NCBI RefSeq assembly: GCF_002929215.1
Contig: NZ_PJII01000003.1
Location: 248,001-312,000 of the forward strand
Source of the DNA: Arthrobacter sp. ZGTC412
GTDB taxonomy: Bacteria; Actinomycetota; Actinomycetes; Actinomycetales; Micrococcaceae
Direction of reading: 5' to 3'
DNA length: 64,000 bases
The first letter of the stretch is position 1; every line of letters begins with the position of its first letter. Positions 25,764 to 34,995 of the stretch are shown here, one piece after another. Below the pieces are notes generated by a model. It was not told the origin of the DNA. It did not search any database and was given only the letters and a program-made list of their open reading frames with translations. Both the position numbers and the translations under genes were made by a program.

Positions 25764-27436
25764 TGGATGTCTTTTCCTCCCTGATGGACGGTTTTGCCAC
25801 CGCCCTGACCCCCATGAACTTCATGTACGCCGTCATCGGTGTCATTTTGGGCACCGCCGTCGGCGTCCTCCCGGGCCTCGGCCCTGCCATGACCGTGGCC
25901 CTGCTGCTTCCGGTCACGTACGCGTTGGAACCCACCAGCGCGTTCATTATGTTCGCCGGCATCTACTACGGCGGCATGTACGGCGGCTCCACCACCTCCA
26001 TCCTGCTTAATACGCCGGGTGAATCGTCGTCAGTGGTGACGGCGATTGAAGGCAACAAAATGGCCAAGGCGGGGCGTGCGGCACAGGCGCTCGCGACGGC
26101 GGCCATCGGCTCTTTCGTTGCCGGCACCATTGGTACGGCCCTCCTGGCAGTCTGCGCGCCGATCGTGGTGGACTTCGCCGTCAGCCTGGGTGCGCCGAGC
26201 TACTTCGCCATCATGGTCCTGGCCCTGCTGGCGGTCACGGCCGTCCTGGGCTCATCTCGGCTTCGGGGCTTCGCATCACTGGGCCTCGGTCTCGCCATCG
26301 GCCTGGTGGGCCTTGACGTGGTCACCGGCCAGGCCCGGCTCACCTTCGGCGTGCCGCTCCTGGCGGACGGCCTGGACATCGTGGTGGTAGCAGTGGCCAT
26401 CTTCGCCGTCGGCGAAGCCCTCTGGGTGGCCGCGCACCTGCGCCGCAATCCCCTGCAGGTCATTCCCGTGGGACGCCCGTGGATGGGAAAACAGGACTGG
26501 AAGCGGTCGTGGAAGCCCTGGCTCCGCGGCACCGCTTACGGTTTCCCGTTCGGTGCACTCCCCGCCGGCGGCGCCGAAATTCCCACGTTCCTCTCCTACG
26601 TCACGGAAAAGCGCCTCAGCAAGCACCCCGAAGAGTTCGGCAAAGGCGCCATCGAGGGTGTGGCAGGACCCGAAGCAGCCAATAACGCTGCAGCCGCGGG
26701 CACACTGACCCCCATGCTGGCCCTCGGCCTGCCCACCAACGCCACGGCCGCGGTGATGCTGGCAGCGTTCACGCAGTACGGCATCCAGCCCGGGCCGCAA
26801 CTGTTCGAAAGCGAGGGACCGCTGGTATGGGCCCTCATCGCCAGCCTCTTCATCGGCAACCTGCTGCTCCTGCTGATCAATCTGCCGCTGGCGCCGATGT
26901 GGGCGAAGCTCCTGCAAATCCCGCGCCCATACCTGTACGCCGGCATCCTGTTCTTCGCCACCTTGGGCGCCTACTCGGTGAACCTGCAGGCGTTTGACCT
27001 GGTGCTCCTGCTGACACTCGGCGCGCTGGGCTTTATGATGCGGCGTTTCGGACTTCCGGTGCTACCACTGATCCTCGGCGTAATCCTCGGCCCGCGCATC
27101 GAAAAGCAGCTCCGGCAGACGCTGCAGCTTAGTGCCGGCGACCCGGCCGGGCTCTTCAGCGAGCCGATCGCCGTCGTTATCTACATCATTGTGGGAATCA
27201 TCCTGCTGTGGCCGCTGCTGTTCAAGCTGGTCCGGCGGAACCGTCCGGCTGCTGTTGTGCCCGGCAACGGCTCTGTGGCAAGCGTACCCAGGGAGGCTGG
27301 CGGCAGCGTCAGCCACGGCAGCCACCGCGCCGACAGCCCCACCGAGGCGGATGGCGACGGCGTCGACCAGGAAGCCGCCGGCACGGCTATACGGGATTCA
27401 GTAACTCACGACAAGCAGAACAAGGAGACACCATGA
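25763..27436 (+). CDS. tctA: Tripartite tricarboxylate transporter large membrane subunit
   Basis: The 557-residue protein has about 12 membrane helices. It has the TctA signatures [20 protein letters not shown] (about residues 35-54), [22 protein letters not shown], and a second-half repeat [26 protein letters not shown]. It forms the substrate pathway with TctB. The final 60 residues after the last helix are hydrophilic and Gly/Ser/Asp-rich, longer than in most family members. Its stop overlaps the ATG of the following universal stress protein. Confidence 0.9.
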   Translation: MDVFSSLMDGFATALTPMNFMYAVIGVILGTAVGVLPGLGPAMTVALLLPVTYALEPTSAFIMFAGIYYGGMYGGSTTSILLNTPGESSSVVTAIEGNKMAKAGRAAQALATAAIGSFVAGTIGTALLAVCAPIVVDFAVSLGAPSYFAIMVLALLAVTAVLGSSRLRGFASLGLGLAIGLVGLDVVTGQARLTFGVPLLADGLDIVVVAVAIFAVGEALWVAAHLRRNPLQVIPVGRPWMGKQDWKRSWKPWLRGTAYGFPFGALPAGGAEIPTFLSYVTEKRLSKHPEEFGKGAIEGVAGPEAANNAAAAGTLTPMLALGLPTNATAAVMLAAFTQYGIQPGPQLFESEGPLVWALIASLFIGNLLLLLINLPLAPMWAKLLQIPRPYLYAGILFFATLGAYSVNLQAFDLVLLLTLGALGFMMRRFGLPVLPLILGVILGPRIEKQLRQTLQLSAGDPAGLFSEPIAVVIYIIVGIILLWPLLFKLVRRNRPAAVVPGNGSVASVPREAGGSVSHGSHRADSPTEADGDGVDQEAAGTAIRDSVTHDKQNKETP

Positions 27437-27825
27437 CCATCGTGGTGGGATACGTCCCAACCCCCGAGGGCGAAGCAGCCCTCACCCAGGCCATCGCCGA
27501 AGCCAGGAAGAGCAACACAACACTGCTGGTCATCAACTCGTCCAAGGGCGACGCGCTGGTGGACAACCGCTACGCCCAGGAGCCGGAAATCCAGAGCATC
27601 GAGGACCGGCTGGCCACCCAGGGCATCCAGCACGTGATCAAGCAGCCCGTCCGTGGCCACGATGCCGCCGCCGAGGTCCTGGACGCCGCGGAGGAGCACA
27701 ACGCCGAACTGATCGTGATCGGGCTGCGCCGCCGCACGCCGGTGGGCAAGCTCATCATGGGCAGCGTGTCGCAGCGCATCCTGCTCGAGGCGGACTGCCC
27801 CGTCCTGGCTGTTAAGGCCGGCTAG
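27433..27825 (+). CDS. Single-domain universal stress protein, last gene of the tct operon
   Basis: This 130-residue Usp-fold protein begins [13 protein letters not shown] and ends with the ATP-site pattern [31 protein letters not shown]. The expected G-2X-G-9X-G is only partly kept ([15 protein letters not shown]). AAGGAG precedes the ATG, which overlaps the tctA stop, so its dose is tied to the transporter. A regulatory or stabilising role for tricarboxylate uptake is possible but unproven. Its stop codon overlaps that of the convergent FAH gene. Confidence 0.85.
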   Translation: MTIVVGYVPTPEGEAALTQAIAEARKSNTTLLVINSSKGDALVDNRYAQEPEIQSIEDRLATQGIQHVIKQPVRGHDAAAEVLDAAEEHNAELIVIGLRRRTPVGKLIMGSVSQRILLEADCPVLAVKAG

Positions 27826-28685
27826 GCGCAAAACAGCTCCTGGCGCTGGCGGCCCAGCCCCTCTACCTCCACCTCCACGACGTCTCCAGGCTGGAGGTAG
27901 GGGAAGCGGCCACTGAGCGCCACACCCTCGGGCGTTCCGGTAAGGATCACGTCCCCGGGTTCCAGGCGCATGTACTGGCTGCAGTGGTGGACCAGGGTGG
28001 GGGCGTCGAAGATGAGCTGCGCGGTGGAGGAGTCCTGGCGCGGCTCACCGTTCACCCAGCTGCGCAGCGGGAGGTTCCCGCCGTCAACAGCGTTCGCTGG
28101 AACTAGCCAAGGCCCCAGGGGTGTGGAGCCGGGCAGGGTCTTGCCCTTGGTCCACTGGCCGGCTGCCCCGGGGATCTGGTATTCCCGCTCGGAGAAGTCA
28201 TTGGCGGTGACGTAGCCCGCGATGCAGTCCTCGGCCTCGTCAACTGACCGGAGGTAGCTCGCTTCCCTGCCGATCACGACGCCGAGCTCCACCTCCCAGT
28301 CATATTTGCTGGAGTGCGGCGGAAGCGGGGCGGGGTCGTAAGGTCCCGTCACGGTGTTGGTCGGTTTGAGGAACACCACGGGAATCTCAGGCGGCGCGGA
28401 GCCTGACTCGGCCGCGTGGGCGGCGTAGTTCATGCCGATACCTACCACTGCTCCGGGGCGGACCAACGGAGCGCCGACGCGGAGGGCCGACGCTTCCGGA
28501 AGGATTGGCAGGGTACCTGCCTCCAGCGCCGCCCGAACCTTGCCCAACCCTCCCGCTGCAAGGAAGGCGCCGTCCACGTCCCGGGTCAGTGGCAGCAAGC
28601 TGAAGTACTGTTCGGCTCCGTCTTCGGATGACGTGAGGACCGCGGGCTGTTCCTTGCCGTTGTCCCCCAGGCGCATGATCTTCAT
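27822..28685 (-). CDS. Fumarylacetoacetate hydrolase family protein
   Basis: The 287-residue protein has the FAH C-terminal fold: VGIGMNYAAHAAE, PVVFLKPTNTVTGPYD, then the metal site YDWEVELGVVIGREASYL (Glu pair) and YVTANDFSEREYQ, ending VILTGTPEGVALS. Members split C-C bonds of acylpyruvates or decarboxylate oxaloacetate-like acids. Its position beside the citrate uptake operon suggests action on a dicarboxylate intermediate, but it has its own direction. AAGGAAA lies 6 nt before the ATG. Confidence 0.85.
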   Translation of the reverse strand: MKIMRLGDNGKEQPAVLTSSEDGAEQYFSLLPLTRDVDGAFLAAGGLGKVRAALEAGTLPILPEASALRVGAPLVRPGAVVGIGMNYAAHAAESGSAPPEIPVVFLKPTNTVTGPYDPAPLPPHSSKYDWEVELGVVIGREASYLRSVDEAEDCIAGYVTANDFSEREYQIPGAAGQWTKGKTLPGSTPLGPWLVPANAVDGGNLPLRSWVNGEPRQDSSTAQLIFDAPTLVHHCSQYMRLEPGDVILTGTPEGVALSGRFPYLQPGDVVEVEVEGLGRQRQELFCA

Positions 28686-28841
28686 ACAGGATTTCCTTCT
28701 TTTTGAAGTCCGACTCTTGATGGGTTACCACCATCGTGGCGGAGGCGGCAGCGCTTACGCCACCGCACCGTTTGTGACTGTGCTGCTTTCCGGAAGGCAG
28801 GCTCCGCGTGCGCCATTCCCTGCCCTCCATTGGGCAGTCAT

Positions 28842-28870
28842 CTGACATTAGGCAGGGCACCCGGTAGACT
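28842..28870 (+). promoter_or_regulatory. Housekeeping-type promoter of the 28910 gene
   Basis: CTGACA (28842-28847) and TAGACT (28865-28870) are separated by exactly 17 nt. Transcription should start near 28877, about 33 nt before the ATG at 28910. Confidence 0.65.
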
Positions 28871-28909
28871 TGGTAGGCCCTGGGGGACAAACCACAGAAA
28901 GTTCAGTAC

Positions 28910-29170
28910 ATGTCTACAGCCACTCTGGAACGCGTTCCGGCCTCTTTCGTCTCCACGAAAGAGCCGCTGAGCCAGACCATCGACCTGGAGTTTTCCACTG
29001 CAGGCGCAATGCACGCTGGCCTGGAAGAGGCAGTCGCTGAGCTGATCGAGGTAGCTGCCAAGGACGCCGCATGCGGCATCCTTGTCACCCGGCTCCGTCC
29101 GGGACGCTACACGGTAGCGCTGGATGAATCAGTGCCTTTCGGTGAGACCTACGAGGCCATCGCCGCCTGA
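28910..29170 (+). CDS. Small acidic hypothetical protein
   Basis: This 86-residue acidic protein has no signal peptide or membrane segment. The sequence alternates an amphipathic helix (AMHAGLEEAVAELIEVAAKDA) with a beta-rich end (ILVTRLRPGRYTVALDE). I do not recognise a family. It has its own promoter and a strong bidirectional terminator 29 nt after the stop, so it is a real single-gene unit. The N-terminal half has low codon bias relative to neighbours but stays in the genome's GC range. Confidence 0.7.
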   Translation: MSTATLERVPASFVSTKEPLSQTIDLEFSTAGAMHAGLEEAVAELIEVAAKDAACGILVTRLRPGRYTVALDESVPFGETYEAIAA

Positions 29171-29198
29171 CAGTTTGCGACGGATGCCTCTCCGCGCA

Positions 29199-29249
29199 CA
29201 AACAAAAGTCCCCGCCCCTGCGTCGAGCAGTGGCGGGGACTTTTGTTTG
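29199..29249. terminator. Strong bidirectional terminator
   Basis: Arms 29199-29216 and 29232-29249 pair perfectly over 18 bp around a 15-nt loop. The base of the stem is A-rich on the left and T-rich on the right, so it works on both strands. It serves the convergent genes at 28910 (+) and 29265 (-). Confidence 0.9.
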
Positions 29250-29264
29250 CGGTTGCTGAGACTG

Positions 29265-29501
29265 TCAGCCGCGGCGTACCTGCACGCCGTCGGACTTCAA
29301 AAAGAGCTCCTTCTCGGACGGACCAGCCGGCACGAGCCACAGAACGTTCCCGCTCTGGGATACTTCTTCCACCTCCCCGGTGGCTACCACGTGCGCCTGC
29401 TTGATGATCTCGACGCGTTCCCCGGCCTGAAGAGTCCTCCAGTCGGAAACCGCGGCGGAATGGGCACTGCGCCTCGATAAGACTGCCCCACGTGCTTTCA
29501 T
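29265..29501 (-). CDS. Small basic hypothetical protein
   Basis: The 78-residue product begins MKARGAVLSRRS and is rich in short beta strands (GERVEIIKQAHVVATGEVEEVS, NVLWLVPAG), which suggests a small SH3-like barrel. No family is recognised. A start 12 codons upstream exists, but the ATG at 29501 has a purine-rich stretch before it and better amino-acid composition after it. It shares a bidirectional terminator with the gene at 28910. Confidence 0.6.
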   Translation of the reverse strand: MKARGAVLSRRSAHSAAVSDWRTLQAGERVEIIKQAHVVATGEVEEVSQSGNVLWLVPAGPSEKELFLKSDGVQVRRG

Positions 29502-29663
29502 TTGAACTTCTACCCCTTTGTATGCGTTCCGCGCCACAGCCTCTTTGATGTGACTTTTACTACACCTTCAGTTCTACTACACTCCTCGTCCCCCCGATGA
29601 CCGTGTCGTCGTAAATTTCACCAGGCGGACGCTCTGTACTTCTGTGCTGAAGATTCTTCGTTT

Positions 29664-31256
29664 TCAGACGAGCGGACCAACCGCAGATTCGGCTGCCCGG
29701 CGCACCTCCCCTGCTTTGACGAGCCGGTCCGCCGCTTCAAGTTCCGGGGAAAGGTAGCGGTCCGTTCCCGGCCCGTCCACCACCCCTCGCAGGGCAGCTA
29801 CGACGGCGGTGCCCGCCGGTCCCGGTGTCAGCACTCCACCGGAGAGTTGCGTGCGGATGTCCAGGGCACGGGCCGACGTCACCAGCTCGATCGCCAGCAC
29901 CCGCCGCAGGTTCTCCACCGCTTTCCGCAGCTTGCGGGCGGCGTGCCAGCCCATGGAGACGTGGTCTTCCTGCATGGCCGAACTCGGAATGGAGTCCACG
30001 GAGGCAGGGACAGCCAGCCGTTTATTGTCCGAGACCAGCCCCGCCTGGGTGTACTGGGCAATCATGAGCCCGGAGTCCACGCCCGGGTCAGCAGCGAGGA
30101 AGGCAGGCAGGCCGTGGGAGCGGGCGGGATCCAGCATCCTGTCCGTACGCCGCTCTGCGATGGAGCTCAGGTCCGCAACGGCGATGGCCAGGAAGTCCAG
30201 GACGTAGGCCACCGGGGCGCCATGGAAGTTGCCGTTGGAGCTGACCCGGCCGTCGGGCAGGACCACCGGGTTGTCGATCGCCGCGGCCAGCTCGCGGGAA
30301 GCCACCAGGGCTGCATGGTCCAGTGTGTCGCGGACGGCACCGGCTACCTGCGGGGCGCAGCGGAGCGAGTAGGCATCCTGCACGCGGGAGTCCCCCACTT
30401 TGTGGGATGCCACGATCGGTGAATCTGACAGCACGCGCAGCATGTTGTCAGCGCTTGCCGCCTGCCCCGGGTGAGGACGCAGCGCAGCGTGAAGCTCCGG
30501 CAGGAACACCTGGTCGGTGCCCAGCAGGGCCTCGACGCTCAGCGCGGCGGTGATGTCCGCCGTCGTCAGCAACTGGCGAAGGTCCGCAATAGCCATGAGG
30601 AGCATGCCCAGCATGCCCTCGGTGCCGTTGACCAGTGCCAGGCCCTCCTTCTCGGCGAGCGTGACCGGCTCGATGCCCTGCTGGGCCAAGAGTTCCGCGA
30701 CGGCGGGGCGGCCGGCTGTGCCGTAGAGCTCGCCGTCGGGCCCGGCCGCTTCGCCCTCGCCCATCAGGACCAGGGCGCAGTGGGACAGCGGGGCGAGGTC
30801 ACCGGAGCAGCCCAGCGAACCGAACTCGCGCACCAGCGGGGTGATGCCGGCATTGAGCACGTCCACCATGGTCTGCAGGACCACAGGGCGGACGCCGGTG
30901 CGGCCAGAGGCGAGGGTCTTGGCGCGCAGGAACATGATGCCCCGCACCACTTCGCGTTCCACGGCCGGGCCCATCCCGGCGGCATGGCTGCGGATCAGGC
31001 TCTTCTGCAGCTGGGTGCGCAGCTCGTTGGGGATGTGGCGGTTGGCCAGGGCGCCGAAGCCGGTGGAGATACCGTAGGCCGGAACGTCGCTGGCGGCGAG
31101 GTCGTCAATGTGGGCGCGGACCTTCGCTACCGTCTCGAGGGCTTCCGGCGAGATTGTCACCTTGGCGTTGTGGCGCGCGACGGCCACGACATCCTCGGGC
31201 GTAACGCCGCTGGAGCCGAGGGTGACGGTCAGCGGTTCGTGGGTTGTGATGGTCAT
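29664..31256 (-). CDS. hutH: Histidine ammonia-lyase
   Basis: The 530-residue protein has the catalytic loop YGISTGFG (Tyr61) and the cofactor region FGSLGCSGDLAPLSHCAL. The MIO electrophile normally forms from Ala-Ser-Gly; here the triad reads Cys150-Ser151-Gly152. The C-terminal QEDHVSMGWHAARK block, which lines the active site, is present. It converts L-histidine to urocanate and ammonia. It lies 95 nt downstream of hutU on the same strand. I chose the ATG at 31256, which starts the conserved core. Confidence 0.9.
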   Translation of the reverse strand: MTITTHEPLTVTLGSSGVTPEDVVAVARHNAKVTISPEALETVAKVRAHIDDLAASDVPAYGISTGFGALANRHIPNELRTQLQKSLIRSHAAGMGPAVEREVVRGIMFLRAKTLASGRTGVRPVVLQTMVDVLNAGITPLVREFGSLGCSGDLAPLSHCALVLMGEGEAAGPDGELYGTAGRPAVAELLAQQGIEPVTLAEKEGLALVNGTEGMLGMLLMAIADLRQLLTTADITAALSVEALLGTDQVFLPELHAALRPHPGQAASADNMLRVLSDSPIVASHKVGDSRVQDAYSLRCAPQVAGAVRDTLDHAALVASRELAAAIDNPVVLPDGRVSSNGNFHGAPVAYVLDFLAIAVADLSSIAERRTDRMLDPARSHGLPAFLAADPGVDSGLMIAQYTQAGLVSDNKRLAVPASVDSIPSSAMQEDHVSMGWHAARKLRKAVENLRRVLAIELVTSARALDIRTQLSGGVLTPGPAGTAVVAALRGVVDGPGTDRYLSPELEAADRLVKAGEVRRAAESAVGPLV

Positions 31257-31285
31257 GGTCACTTCTTTTCTAGGGCTGGTGGGGA

Positions 31286-31345
31286 ATCGATTGCTCCGTA
31301 GGTGCACTTTTCGGGACTGAAAACGGCCGTTATGGAGCAATCGAT
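31286..31345. repeat. Long inverted repeat in the hutU-hutH gap
   Basis: Perfect 12-nt arms ATCGATTGCTCC (31286-31297) and their complement (31334-31345) flank 36 nt, with pairing continuing past one mismatch. A smaller TTTTC/GAAAA stem (31308-31312 with 31319-31323) nests inside. It lies between hutU and hutH and could act as an attenuator, a processing site or an operator. Confidence 0.7.
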
Positions 31346-31351
31346 GAGTGC

Positions 31352-33061
31352 TTAGCGGGTCTTGGGTGCGTTCTCTTGCATCGGGATGCGGACGCCGCGT
31401 TCCTTGGCGACGTCGAGCGCGCGGTCGTAGCCGGCGTCGGCGTGCCGGATGACGCCCATTCCGGGATCGTTGGTGAGGAGGCGTTCCAGTTTCTGGGCGG
31501 CGAGGTCGGTGCCGTCGGCCACCGAGACCTGGCCGGCGTGGATGGAGCGGCCGATGCCGACGCCGCCGCCGTGGTGCAGGGATACCCAGGTAGCACCCGA
31601 GGCGGTGTTGAGCAAGGCATTGAGCATCGGCCAGTCGGCGATGGCGTCGGAGCCGTCCGCCATGGCCTCGGTCTCACGGTACGGGGAGGCGACGGAGCCG
31701 GAGTCCAGGTGGTCGCGGCCGATGACGATCGGTGCCTTGACTTTGCCTTCCTTGACGAGCTGGTTGAACAGCAGGCCTGCCTTGGCGCGTTCGCCGTAGC
31801 CGAGCCAGCAGATGCGGGCGGGCAGTCCTTCGAACTCTACGCGTTCACCGGCGGCGTCGATCCAGCGGTGCAGGTGCTTGTTGTCCGGGAAGAGCTCCTT
31901 GATGGCCTGGTCCGTAACGGCGATGTCCTCGGGATCGCCGGAGAGCGCTACCCAGCGGAACGGGCCCATGCCCTCGCAGAACAACGGGCGGATGTAGGCC
32001 GGGACGAAGCCGGGGAATTCGAACGCCCGGGTGTAGCCGCCCTTCCGGGCTTCGTCCCGGATGGAGTTGCCGTAGTCGAAGACCTCGGCGCCAACGTCCT
32101 GGAATTCGACCATCGCCTGAACGTGGCGGGCCATGGAGGCCTGGGCCTTTTTGGTGAAGCCTTCGGGGTCTGCTTCGGCTTCGCGGTGCCACTCTTCCAC
32201 AGCAATGCCCTCGGGCAGGTAGGAGAGCGGATCGTGGGCGGAGGTCTGGTCGGTGACGATGTCCACCGTCAGCTCGCCGGCTTTGTGCCGGCGCAGGATT
32301 TCGGGGAACACCTCGGCAGCGTTGCCCACGTAGCCTACGGACCACCCTCGGCGCTCTTCCTTGGCCTTCATTACCTTGGCGATGGCGGCGTCGAGGTCGG
32401 TTTCCACTTCGTCGAGGTAGCGCTTGCCGGCGCGGCGGCGCAGGCGGGTCTCGTCGACGTCGACGATCAGGCAGGCGCCGTCGTTCAGCGTGACGGCAAG
32501 CGGCTGGGCGCCGCCCATGCCACCGCAGCCGCCGGTGAGGGTAAGCGTGCCGGCGAGAGTGCCGTTTTCGTCACCGGTCAGTTTGCGGGCGATCGCGGCG
32601 AACGTCTCGAAGGTTCCCTGCAGGATGCCCTGCGTGCCGATGTAGATCCAGGAACCGGCGGTCATCTGGCCGTACATCATCAGTCCCTCGGCTTCGAGCC
32701 GGCGGAATTCAGGCCAGGTGGCCCAGTCGCCCACGAGGTTTGAGTTGGCCAGCAGGACCCGGGGTGCCCACTCGTTGGTGCGGAACACACCTACCGGCTT
32801 GCCGGACTGGACCAGGAGGGTTTCGTCCTTTTCCATGGTTTCCAGGGTGCGGGTGATGGCGTCGAACGCTGCCCACGAGCGGACGGCCCGGCCGGTGCCG
32901 CCGTAGACCACCAGGTCATCAGGGCGTTCGGCCACCTCGGGGTCCAGGTTGTTCATGAGCATGCGCAGTGGGGCTTCCGTCTGCCAGGACTTGGCGGTGA
33001 GCTCAGTGCCGCGGGCTGCTTTGACCGGGCGGGCACCGGTGGTGAAATCGGCGGGTGCCAT
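31352..33061 (-). CDS. hutU: Urocanate hydratase
   Basis: The 569-residue protein has urocanase signatures: [22 protein letters not shown], the NAD-binding [28 protein letters not shown], and the active-site Cys segment [16 protein letters not shown]. It converts urocanate to imidazolonepropionate with tightly bound NAD+. AAGGAG lies 6 nt before the ATG at 33061; longer reading would use unlikely residues. It follows the IclR regulator gene, with a large inverted repeat in the gap, and precedes hutH. Confidence 0.95.
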   Translation of the reverse strand: MAPADFTTGARPVKAARGTELTAKSWQTEAPLRMLMNNLDPEVAERPDDLVVYGGTGRAVRSWAAFDAITRTLETMEKDETLLVQSGKPVGVFRTNEWAPRVLLANSNLVGDWATWPEFRRLEAEGLMMYGQMTAGSWIYIGTQGILQGTFETFAAIARKLTGDENGTLAGTLTLTGGCGGMGGAQPLAVTLNDGACLIVDVDETRLRRRAGKRYLDEVETDLDAAIAKVMKAKEERRGWSVGYVGNAAEVFPEILRRHKAGELTVDIVTDQTSAHDPLSYLPEGIAVEEWHREAEADPEGFTKKAQASMARHVQAMVEFQDVGAEVFDYGNSIRDEARKGGYTRAFEFPGFVPAYIRPLFCEGMGPFRWVALSGDPEDIAVTDQAIKELFPDNKHLHRWIDAAGERVEFEGLPARICWLGYGERAKAGLLFNQLVKEGKVKAPIVIGRDHLDSGSVASPYRETEAMADGSDAIADWPMLNALLNTASGATWVSLHHGGGVGIGRSIHAGQVSVADGTDLAAQKLERLLTNDPGMGVIRHADAGYDRALDVAKERGVRIPMQENAPKTR

Positions 33062-33198
33062 GATGGCTCCTTTTCTTGTTGCGTCTGTGGTGTGAAAGAG
33101 GTTCTGTATCAACTAAAGCCTTTTGCGGTCGGGCTTCACAGGGCTTTCAGGAGGGTGCTGTCCGGGATGCCAGACGCTTTACCTGCCCCGGTTGCGCC

Positions 33199-33243
33199 AT
33201 CACTTTTGGTCGCCAAAGGCCTCGTTTGGGGACCCTAAGTGAT
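33199..33243. repeat. Imperfect 19-bp-arm inverted repeat upstream of hutU
   Basis: The left arm is 33199-33217, the spacer 33218-33224 and the right arm 33225-33243; 16 of 19 positions pair. The outer ends are ATCACTT/AAGTGAT. It lies 138 nt upstream of hutU and 24 nt after the stop of the IclR gene, so it may be an operator for hutUH or an intercistronic terminator. Confidence 0.6.
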
Positions 33244-33266
33244 AGGGCATATGAGGGGTGAGGCTG

Positions 33267-34100
33267 CTACTTTCCCGGGCGTCCGTGGAGCCGGGCCGAC
33301 AGTTCGTCGGCCGCCTTTTGGACGCGGCCGGCCAGCACCGGCCATTCCTGGGCGGGCAATTTGTCCTCGAGGAACGTAACGGCGACTGCCGCCGTCGGCC
33401 ATCCTGTGTGATCTGTTACGGCGGCGGCAATGGAGCCGAAGCCCGGGGTGACTTCCCCGTGCTCAGTGGCGTAGCCGCGCTGCCTCACCTGGTCGAGATG
33501 GGAGGACAGCGCTGAGTACTTCATGATGGCGCCTTCCACCTCATGCCGGGCGGTAAAGGCGGCGGCGTTCGGGTACAGCGCCCGAACCTGCGACTTGGGC
33601 AGGGCTGCAAGGATAGCCCGCCCGCTGGCGGTGAGGTGGCTTGGGAGGCGAACGCCGACATCGGTCACCAGCGACGGACGGTTTTTCGCCCGCTCCTCCA
33701 CGATGTAGAGCACATCCCGTCCGTGGAGCACTGCGAGGTGCGCGCTCTCCCCGAGTACATCCACCAAGGAGGCGAGCAGTGGCCGGCCCAGCCGGGACAA
33801 AGGTTCCTGCCGCGAATAGGCGGAGCTAAGTTCGAAGGCGCTGATGCCCAGCCCGTACCGCTGCTCCTCATGGAGATGGAGCACAAAACCGTTTGCCTCC
33901 ATTACGCCCAGCAGGTGGTAAACACTGGACCGGGGCAACCCGAGGGAGGAGGCAATTTGCGACGCCGCCATTGGCCCCCGCCGGGAGGCCAGCAGTTTGA
34001 GGATGCGCAGGGTGTTCTCGGCAGCGGGCACCTTCGATGTCACCTTTGTGATGCTTCTTGGTTCGCTGCCGGCCTGCGGCCTCGCTTCCATAGCCAACAC
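33267..34100 (-). CDS. IclR-family regulator, probably of hutUH
   Basis: The 277-residue protein has an N-terminal winged helix-turn-helix (AAENTLRILKLLASRRGPMAASQIASSLGLPRSSVYHLLGVME, residues about 25-70). A C-terminal IclR effector domain follows, with SGRAILAALP and the late GFGSIAAAVTDHTGWPTAAVAVT block. The start is a GTG at 34100 with AAGGAGG 5 nt upstream. IclR-type regulators next to hut genes commonly respond to urocanate or a downstream intermediate; that role is inferred from position. Confidence 0.85.
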   Translation of the reverse strand: MLAMEARPQAGSEPRSITKVTSKVPAAENTLRILKLLASRRGPMAASQIASSLGLPRSSVYHLLGVMEANGFVLHLHEEQRYGLGISAFELSSAYSRQEPLSRLGRPLLASLVDVLGESAHLAVLHGRDVLYIVEERAKNRPSLVTDVGVRLPSHLTASGRAILAALPKSQVRALYPNAAAFTARHEVEGAIMKYSALSSHLDQVRQRGYATEHGEVTPGFGSIAAAVTDHTGWPTAAVAVTFLEDKLPAQEWPVLAGRVQKAADELSARLHGRPGK

Positions 34101-34202
34101 CGGGTCCTCCTTAGTTACCGTCTCGATACCCCGGCACTATCCGGGATCCCGTACTTAAGCTTGCGCTTTCGCTGACCGCCTGAGGCACACCAAAACGCCC
34201 TG

Positions 34203-34224
34203 CCTGTCTCTAATACGAGACAGG
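34203..34224. promoter_or_regulatory. Perfect 8-bp inverted repeat between the IclR and DinB genes
   Basis: CCTGTCTC (34203-34210), the spacer TAATAC and GAGACAGG (34217-34224) form a perfect dyad. It lies in the divergent gap and is a good candidate for autoregulation by the IclR protein. A partial copy of the half-site (GTCTCGATAC) lies at 34120-34129. Confidence 0.5.
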
Positions 34225-34277
34225 TCAAGGACATGGCAGAACGTCTTGGCGTCCCAGCCGTTGGATAGAGTCCCGTT

Positions 34278-34876
34278 ATGGACGAAAAAGAGACACTTCA
34301 TCACTATCTGCGGGTCAGGCGCGACAACCTCCTGGCCAAGCTGGATGGCCTGAGTGAGTACGACGTCCGCCGGCCCCTCACGCCCACCGGCACCAATTTG
34401 CTCGGCTTGGTCAAGCATGTGGCGAGCGTGGAGCTTGGCTACTTCGGCGAGGTCTTCGGTCGTCCCAGCGGGCGGCACCTCCCGTGGCAGGACGACGACG
34501 CAAGTCCCGACGCAGATATGTGGGCGACGGCTGACGAGTCCCGCGAGGACATCATCGACCTGCACCACTTCGCAGCTGACCACAGCGACGCAACCATCGA
34601 GGCCCTGCCTGTGGCGCTGCTGGCAGCGTTCCATGGTGGCCGGAGGAGCGGCGTAACGTCACCCTGCACCAGATCCTGGTCCACATGGTGGCCGAGCGTG
34701 CCCACCACCTGGGCCACGCCGACATCCTGCGCGAACTGATTGACGGGGCCGCTGGGCAACGCCCTGGGGATCCCAACCTGACCCAGCGCAGCCCCAAAGA
34801 ATGGGCGGCGCACCGTGCCGCCATCGAAGCTGTGGCCCGTGCTGCTGCAGCCACCCCGCGGGCACCACGGCGCTAA
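34278..34876 (+). pseudogene. DinB/DUF664 family gene broken by a one-base frameshift
   Basis: Residues 1-112 in the first frame (starting MDEKETLHHYLRVRRDNLL, with LLGLVKHVASVELGYFG) and then the last 80 codons in another frame (VPWWPEERRNVTLHQILVHM, AERAHHLGHADILREL) together make a typical DUF664 DinB-like four-helix protein with its metal His residues. The total is 599 nt, one short of 200 codons. The shift maps to about 34611-34616, where one extra base after GTGG would restore VDAAGSVPWW. It may be a real mutation or a sequence error. TAGAGT lies 6 nt before the ATG. Confidence 0.85.
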
Positions 34877-34995
34877 AAATAGGGGCCTTGGGTGCGGCTC
34901 CTTGGAAAGGATATTAACGCACTTTTCGAGCCCCTCCTCGCGACCCTGCAGGCCGGACCGCAGGCGGTCGAATACCACCGCTCCGCGGCTCCCGC

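Noticed and set aside
31376-32743. A 455-codon open frame on the + strand
   Set aside because: It is antisense to hutU, which is strongly supported by its motifs.
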